NCBI GenBank assembly: GCA_025642065.1
Contig: JAODUP010000032.1
Coordinates: 838,501 to 902,500 of the forward strand
DNA: 64,000 nucleotides
Source of the DNA: Paralvinella palmiformis
Lineage: Eukaryota > Annelida > Polychaeta > Terebellida > Alvinellidae
Reading direction: 5' to 3'
In this document: positions 56,676 to 64,000 of the stretch, piece after piece
Position numbering within the stretch: position 1 is the stretch's first letter
Layout of the letters: each line of letters begins with the position of its first letter
The notes under the pieces: model-generated
The model's database searches: none
Told to the model about the DNA's origin: nothing
What the model saw: the letters and a program-made list of their open reading frames with translations, nothing else
Translations under genes and position numbers: made by a program

Positions 56676-57462
56676 ACATAATAAGATACGACATAAGTGA
56701 TTAGGCTTAGTCAGATAATAGTGAAATGGCTGGGTCCATCGTGACAAACACTTGTCTTAGCAGAATAACTGTATTTAAAAATCTCTAACAAGTGACACAT
56801 TGACTTCAGCAGTATCACAAGTCAGACAACTAGAATTAGTCTCAAAGGTGTGCATATGTATCAGAAGGTCTTATAAATGGACTTTTTTAAAGGGGTATAT
56901 AAAGAATCTATGTAAAACTGTTATTTGTGATAACATGTAGAGTTATGTTCACAAGAATATGTACTTTCACATATTAAATTTGCTAACTAACCACTGAAAT
57001 AGTTATTTTCCCCCTTGTTGATCACTGTTTATTTCTGAGGGATTACCTATTGGAAACATCCTTTTTGGGTTCTTACCATTATAATTTCTGTGTCTTCTGG
57101 TGGCTCACAGATGTTCTAACTGATTTCAAGTCTTTTGGCTTATGAAAATGTAAAGATTGACTAAGAGAGTGAACCTCGGAGGGTTTTAATAGATTTGTGG
57201 CATATTTAATCTTTGAAAGCATGATCTCTTGCCTATATACCTAACTAGACATGTTATATATATAAACCGGAAAAGTGTAATTGGTAAAAACACTCCAATA
57301 TTCTGTATATGCTGTTATATGTTATACTATGGCGGAGGTGACTTTAACGCTGACATTTCATCTTGTGGCTGTTGAGTTGTTACTTAATGTTATTTAAGTT
57401 TTTTCTGTTTTGTAAGTAAATTTTTACTAATCATGCATCTGGGTGTTTTGATCAGTTATTTA

Positions 57463-57578
<116 letters not shown>

Positions 57579-57661
57579 CGAGAAAGAGTTTGTGTGAGAG
57601 AGAGTGAATTTGTCACCAGATTTAATCTATTTGTTTATTGTTCCATAATAGTATTAAAAAT

Positions 57662-57667
57662 AATAAA
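57662..57667 (+). terminator. Candidate polyadenylation signal for TUBGCP5
   Basis: AATAAA about 990 nt after the stop codon, just past the long CA tract. Other weaker A-rich hexamers lie nearer, so the true 3-prime end is uncertain. Confidence 0.25.
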
Positions 57668-57669
57668 TT

Positions 57670-58645
57670 TAATTGCTGTATTCAGTCACAATTATATTTA
57701 AGTAACTTAGTAATTATAAATTACTTAAATTCCATATTACAGTACCTGATCCAAATAAATTGAGAACATCGCTTTATCAATATACTAGTTGTTATTATAA
57801 CATATTTATTATATAAATGTATTTACTTATTCCTAGCTAGATCCTGACAAAATTGGTCAAATAAGAGTAAAAATAATAGATATTTACCATTTTAACAACG
57901 AACAAATGTTTAATATATTTCTCTGAAACAACTAATATTAACAGATACTAAGTTAAACTATCACTAGTTTTTACACTGTTATAATCCATTATTTTCAATC
58001 CCGTTATTGTTACAACGATAGTAATGAAAAATATAACTTTTGCCGGAATTGAGACAGCTTAGAGCGAAGGATTTACAGCTTTTTTTGTATGAGGGTTGTG
58101 AAGGAGTCTCTTTTTAGAATTCAAAGGCAGGACTGGTCATTAAAAAAAATAAACTGTAATGCAGACGATCATAATGCAATATATGAAAACGTACAAATTT
58201 AAGATGCACAAAATATCTTTTTATTTATGAAAAATTAATTCGTGATTCGATATTAATTGCTCCCGACAATCTAGTGATTGCCAGTTTTTATCAGGTGCGA
58301 ACCGATCTAGGTACCAGGAAATAGCAAGTGGCTGTGCTGTTAAAAAAACCCAACGAAGTAGGGTAGAGTACTTGAAAATGTCTTAATTACAATCATGATG
58401 ACCTCTTAACGGGCTTATCTTGGTCCTAATATTATACGTTAATTTGTCGATCAAGGAGTAATACGTTGCCATGAAAACCCCAACTCGAATTCTGACAACA
58501 TTAATAGTGTCATTTATGACATTTAAGAGAAACCAGAAGTACCTATCTTCTGTATTTTATGATTGACAACTCTAATTTATATTTTTCATATGTGTTTATT
58601 ATCTAACCTAATAATCAAAATTACAACTGTGATTATACAAGATAC

Positions 58646-58688
<43 letters not shown>

Positions 58689-59058
58689 ATATTTTTATGT
58701 GGTACCAATTACTTTGTTCAATCATGCTTAGTATGTGGAAACAAAAATAGACTTATTAAATCGTTAAAATCTAATATTCGTGTGTGCTGTTGCTAACATG
58801 CAAATCACCATTTCTGATAAGAATTATTTCTCTAATCATTGTCGAAATTCAATACTTTTTCTTTTAGAAAATGTTCAGAAACTATTCCATCATTATTAAC
58901 GTATGTAAGAAGAACCTATTAATTTTATTTATTGATTGATTTCTTTCGTTTGGTGATTTGCGCCCCTGAAACAGGGATGTCACATGACAGAGCTGCCACT
59001 TATTACCACTGTGATACCTTTTTATTGAGTGGCTATTCATAACTTCTCCACCACTCAT
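57670..59058. other. Downstream flank
   Basis: AT-rich DNA with a TA tract at 58645-58681 and no recognisable gene. Confidence 0.4.
58645..58681. repeat. TA microsatellite
   Basis: About 18 TA units. Confidence 0.92.
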
Positions 59059-59064
59059 AGGATA

Positions 59065-59166
59065 GGTCACCTCCGTGGCCTAACGGTAGCGTGTTGGATC
59101 ACGGATCACTACCACTCGTGTTTGAATCTCGACGTGGGCTTATCTGAAGGGTGTTTCATCTTTGAA
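59065..59166 (+). mobile_element. 195-bp-type SINE, head half only
   Basis: GGTCACCTCCGTGGCCTAAC, B-box-like GTGTTTGAATCTC and GTGGGCTTATCTGAAGGG match the family, then it stops at TTTCATCTTTGAAA where another SINE begins. Confidence 0.75.
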
Positions 59167-59184
59167 ACCCGATGGTTACTGACA

Positions 59185-59440
59185 GAATGTATTACGTCCC
59201 CAGTGGATTTTTGACGTCCCCCCCCTTAAATTAATTCCGTAGAGACGGCAGCGTCATTTAACGTGGTCATGCAGCCACCCACGATGTTGTGAGCCGATAA
59301 ATTAATCACTAAAAATGTTTCGAACTTTTAATGGAATTGAACCTGTGAGCCTTAATTGGCCGTTAGAGCAAATCCACCCTTTAGCACAAAGTGGAACGTG
59401 TTTAACCGCTAGACCACCGGAATTCGCATACAGCATTGGC
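59185..59440 (-). mobile_element. Long-type SINE, opposite orientation, abutting the other SINE
   Basis: The reverse complement has GGTGGTCTAGCGGTTAAAC, a B-box remnant CAGGTTCAATTCC, GGCTCACAACATCGTGGGTG, CACGTTAAATGACGCTGCCG and a G-rich stretch, in the order of 53765-54121. It is 3-prime truncated at the junction. Confidence 0.75.
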
Positions 59441-60004
59441 AGAAAAAGAATTAATACTATATTTCTATGCAGTGCACCATGACATAATTATTTATATCTG
59501 AATTATTAACAGTTCCATATTTCTATTATCATTCCCACAAAGATCCTTTATTTAAACACAATATGGGTATATTTTAACATCTGTTGGTGTACGTTTCAGA
59601 TTAACTCCACAATGGACGCCCTTAATAGTTAGTACAATCTGTTCGGAACAGAAAATGACTAATATCGCAACTGCCAGTTAAGTTTTAACGTGATATAATT
59701 TATTCTTCAGATGCTTTATCAGTATCTTTAAGAGATTACCGAAACGCTAAACAGAACGTCATATAATTATTCTATCAACAGAAAGGTTAAGTTTCTCTTA
59801 CACTTCCTACATACACATTTTCTATGAAACATCCGATGTAATATATATAGCTATACCTGTAATTAATCGCTCAAGAAGCTGATGGTTATTAATAAAGAAA
59901 AACAAAGAAGATAACATTTCGTTCTAATTAGATCCATTTGTTATATATATCGATCTATATAACTCCTAACTTATATATAATTATAGTAATGTATTCTTAT
60001 ATAC

Positions 60005-60245
60005 ACTGCATGGACACGTATTACAAACAAGTTTGAAACATTTTCGGATACTCCACCCTGTCAAAAGCCTGTGAGGCGTCAAGAATGACCAAGAACTAAG
60101 AAGAGTCATATACGACTGGATATTGTAGAATATTTCGGATTAAAAACCAACTGGTAATCTGTTTAGCGAGATGCTCATAAACATTTACTCGTGATTGTGA
60201 TAGCTCGTGATTTTCACCATCACTTGCACATTTCTTACGGCATGA
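60005..60245 (-). pseudogene. Non-LTR retrotransposon RT fragment
   Basis: Minus-strand ILDASQAFDRVEYPKMFQTC is the RT motif with LDA.KAFDRV..P..... of LINEs. Upstream frames give VYMTLL-like and QITSWFL-like pieces with shifts. Only the first catalytic Asp region survives. Confidence 0.6.
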
Positions 60246-60364
60246 AATGACAAGAATAGGAATGAATTAAGGCCTCAAACAGCAAATTAAAAGGTATCAC
60301 ACCAAATCTTGGTTTATCTGAAAACAATAATGAGAAACTAAATGGATGATGTATCACAATTAAC

Positions 60365-61790
60365 GATGTAAAACAATAGAACCACCCCCCCCCCCAGTCC
60401 ATGTTATTCACTGTAGATCCAGGTCTGCCTTACACAGGTTGGATATTTTGCCACAAAGAGGCGTTTGTTAGTTGATTGAAAAACTAGATCTATTTTATGC
60501 GATATTGTTTTATTCCGATTAAATTAATTTAATTATATACCGAATTCGTCACCGTATATCATCAATGTGTGTGTGTGTGTGTGGGGGGGGGGGAGAGATA
60601 CATTGGACTTACGTTTTCTCCACTCTAAACATATGCCAGAAGGTAGCTAGCTGCCTTTCTATGGGGTTCAGCCCAGCTGCTCAAGCCGATAATACATTTC
60701 TTTCTATCACAAAGAATGCATGTTTTAACGCTGATAAGCAAACAGCAATACTATTGTTACAATTCAATGCAATGTGAAGCATATCTAACACGCTGTGTTA
60801 TGGCTGTATAGTACATCAAATTGTAATTTGCCACGAGCAAGTAATTAATTTGGTATTGTTTATAATGGCCATTATTGTTTTTAGTGTGGCTTTGTTCCAC
60901 TGAAAGCAATTTGCATATCCACGTATATGATTTCTCCCTTTATATACTGAATTGACAGATTTGTTAAATAACAATCCCATTATGTTACAGTATACATGAA
61001 CGACACATCCGACCTCTTTAGTTGATTTTGGGATACTTAAAACCTCTTTCCTGGATCGATTGAGTGGCAACCGTAAACAGTTTATGATCACTTATACTGG
61101 CGTCATTGAAACATTTCAATAACTTGATAACTAATGTATTTTGGTCTTTAGACCATAGTACGGAAATTATTTTGTCAGATTTATGTTTTTCTGACTGCTA
61201 GAAATATACATCATGAAGTTCCTAATAACTTTTAAAGGATCAACACATTCTCTGGGTATTTGTTCTTCACAACTATCTGCTATAGGGGATAAAAGGTGTT
61301 TGTGTAGAAATTAATTCATTATATGTATCAGTTCTGTATAAAACATGGAACTATACTTAAATCAATACATGGTAACAAAATCAATGTTTTTGTATATTGT
61401 TGTTTGATAAATTAATTTAATTACAATACATGTTGATTTCGCTTCTATTTTGAGACCGTGTGTGTGTTTATTTGTTTATTCTCGATGGAAATTGATACGG
61501 ATCCCTCTAAAACTGTCCAAGAAAGTTCGATCATTCGCTGGGGTAGACGTTGATGATGAATATCATTTACATATTGGATTTTATTTCTGAAGTCGCAGGG
61601 GGCCAAAATGAGGCACACATTGACAAACGAGGTTCAGCTTGCACGGAAGCCGCGTGTCCATGAACCAGCGCAAAACGAGCCCGGTAACCAGCATTATAAA
61701 CGTGACCCTACATCAGCGTAAAATATATGGGCCCCTGCAGCTGCATTAAGTATTCGTTCTCCGTTCCCACTTTGATCTTACATAAGTGAC
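60365..61790. other. Intergenic DNA
   Basis: A C-run (60384-60396), a GT/G run (60563-60595) and otherwise unassigned sequence; 61491-61740 is GC-richer but shows no known domain. Confidence 0.4.
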
Positions 61791-61799
61791 ACACAGATC

Positions 61800-62021
61800 T
61801 TGCAACAGGTACCTGCTAATGTTCACCGCTACAAGATAGTTGATGTAATTCCTGATCAGAGACAAGTGATCAAATTTTCTACTTTTTTTGATTCACTGGA
61901 ACTTCCAGGAGTCCCACCGCAATGTCTAAGCCTAAAAGTAGGAACTCCGATCATGCTGGTAACTTGCATCCACCACGCGCTTGTCCAGTGGTTATTTTTC
62001 TTTCAACCAAGTGGTCACTAG
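61800..62021 (+). pseudogene. PIF1/Helitron-type helicase fragment
   Basis: A 73-codon open frame carries FDSLELPGVPPQCLSLKVGT then PIMLV. The F.NSL...G.PPH.L.LK.G.PIML pattern is the C-terminal region of PIF1-like helicases, common in Helitron Rep-Hel proteins. The next conserved block (R.....GLCNGTR) is missing and the sequence diverges after PIMLV. No Walker motifs lie upstream, so it is a fragment. An exon of a host PIF1 paralog is less likely. Confidence 0.72.
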
Positions 62022-62039
62022 CTGAATGTTTTATGTCCC

Positions 62040-64000
62040 GGGCAATACCGGTTAGCTTGATTTGCCTTTAATATAAAAGTCTGTATTGCGACTATCATTT
62101 TTTATTTACTTCCATTGTTCACATTTCTGCTAAACACAAATGCTTATTGGATGTTGTCAGGCTCGTTCTTCGTTTTATTTATGCAGATAGCGGGAAGACA
62201 TTTTTCACAATCAGCCTATTTAAGCATATACGTCAACATATAAATTCAAGCGGAAATCTATATTATGCTTCACACGCATGCGCATTTATACATACATTAT
62301 AGATGGTATTTTAATATAAAGCACAAGACGGCTATAGGTATCCTGAATACTTGACCTAATTTTTTGTATCATTGTCGTTGACTCTACCAACAGAAGTCTT
62401 AGATCCAGTATAATTTCTCTACGGTGCTCTTTCAGTGCTACAGCTTCCAGTTGCAACGCATGCTGATCTCATTCCCTTTTCCGGTATCCAAGAATATTAC
62501 GTACTTGTGTGCATAACGAATGTGACAGGAGGGTACACATATTGGTAGACATAACCGGAGTCAGTGGAGAGCGTAATTACACTCTATATAATCCGATCCT
62601 CCAATATTTCGACGTCCTAAACTTTACATCATTTAAAAAGATTATCACATTCTTTGCGAAGAAGCCTCACTATCGGGAACACGTGATAATTCAGTGATAC
62701 GTCGGCTTCGGACAGCTAGATTGAAGTGTTCGGAAATCATCGGAAGCGTTCCACATAACAATACTCGAACGCTCTGTTTCTAGTTAAACAGAACTCAGCT
62801 GTTATCCTGTATATAGAAGATGTCATTAACCTACATCACAGACTGGATGTATCATCCTGCAAATAACTATAGCTACTTGTTAACTAGATGTAAGAATTAT
62901 CTCTTGTTTGTGGGTTGTATCTGCTCTAATTTAATTGTGTTGCCAGATAATGGGGATACTTCAAGATGTAACGTTGACCATGATTGCGAACAAACCTCAG
63001 TACGTAGTACACTTAGTTGTATATTTATTCATATTATTTTTCATCCTATATGGAATTCCTTTACCTCACCTAGACTCTACACTGTCGTAATATTCGAATG
63101 TCAGAATGTCAGGTTACCGGAATACTAGAATATGTCGAAAACTGTAATATAGAATGGGCTGTCCGAATATTGGTCTGTTGACATAATGTGCTGTCGAAAC
63201 AGTGACATTATGTTGTACAGTGTTTCCACAACTGAAAAATTTGTAATTAGCAACAATTTACATTTCGTTTTGTTCGATTTAGATTGCAATTTTGTGCCCG
63301 CTCAGTTAGCGAATGACCATAAAGTTAACACACAAGATTACTGTGGTCTTGTATAACTGACTATATATGTACAACATAACTATTTTTATGTGAGCATAAA
63401 TAGACTCTAATTCAAATTTTCGGTCGCCAATAATTGTCCAATTATAATAGCCTCTTAATAGACATCTCATCTACGACACGAGCTGGTCCAATAGTGTAAC
63501 TATTTATCGATAATGTCACATTTATAGGTATGTTTCCTGCTAAAAAAATTGTACAAAGGGAATCTATTTCATTAACGTGCTGTGTTGTTAGTGGAATAGG
63601 AGGGTGACCCGACATTTCGTTCACGATTATTACTGAACACTTAGCTCTGGGGGACACTTAAGATAAAACGAGCGTCATTGTTAAGCACATTTATTGTACG
63701 AAACAGTGGCGTATTTGTGTTTGGCAGCAGCCATCTGATGCGTGTAGTATGTGTGCTCGTTTGTTTGATATTAAAAGAGAAATAATTTGATGGACTGTAG
63801 ATACCGACAGATCTAGCTAACTATATAAAGTAAGTTATAGTTATTCGTATCCATATAGGTGTTGTCGTTATTAGTACGACAATGAATGTTTAGACTCATT
63901 TTTGGATACTAGGTTTACGTTATACAAAAAAAACGCCATTATATTGTCGACCCTAATTCGGGGCTAGAATAATGTGCTCTTATTGTGTCAGTCAGAGATA
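62040..64000. other. Right-hand flank, no gene recognised
   Basis: Open frames of 62-102 codons (for example 62820-63128) carry no recognisable domain, no repeat landmarks of the families above, and no splice support. Confidence 0.4.

Noticed and set aside
62820..63128. 102-codon ORF at the right end
   Set aside because: No domain, no signal peptide pattern and no repeat match; left unannotated.

Overview
This is a eukaryotic genomic window that is AT-rich, intron-rich and dense in microsatellites and degraded transposons. Codon use, long introns, tRNA-headed SINEs and the LINE, Tc1 and hAT mix fit an invertebrate animal. A lophotrochozoan, most likely a mollusc, is my best guess; no sequence search was possible. 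There is nothing prokaryotic or viral in it. Most long uninterrupted ORFs are microsatellite translations (poly-IY, poly-H, poly-M, ER repeats) or shadows of spliced genes.

Two cellular genes are supported. (1) On the minus strand, 3416-5408 holds the first five coding exons of a receptor with a natriuretic-peptide-receptor / receptor-guanylate-cyclase type extracellular ligand-binding domain. It has a signal peptide and a TATA box at 5573-5579. Its remaining exons must lie beyond the left edge. (2) On the plus strand, 11899-56675 holds a complete 23-exon gene for gamma-tubulin complex component 5 (TUBGCP5). The model is 2,955 nt, 984 residues plus stop, with every splice junction in phase. 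It starts at an ATG that overlaps a minimal start-stop upstream ORF (ATGTAATGG) and ends in the GCP5-type C-terminus.

Layout. 1-3400: inverted pair of a dispersed repeat, a tetranucleotide tract, and the RT end of a non-LTR element with a TTA tail. 3416-5580: receptor gene and promoter. 5600-11900: intergenic, with a minus-strand hAT-like transposase relic split by a GA microsatellite, an RTE-type LINE C-terminus, three large TA tracts, a CAT tract and a 30-bp tandem repeat. 11899-56675: TUBGCP5, whose introns carry most of the mobile elements. These are a Tc1-like transposase pseudogene (intron 3), several MITE families, hAT relics, a clean 1.6-kb non-autonomous hAT-type element with perfect 8-bp target duplication (intron 18), a Tigger/pogo relic (intron 13), and SINEs with target duplications (introns 11, 19, 20). 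56676-64000: downstream flank with a long CA tract, a SINE nested against another SINE, an RT fragment, and a PIF1/Helitron helicase fragment.

I found no new multi-gene system. The most unusual points are the start-stop uORF on TUBGCP5, the hAT relic whose conserved SER codons appear to have seeded a microsatellite, two elements with different ends sharing one core, the four-copy hairpin family, and the side-by-side copies of a TA-inserting MITE.
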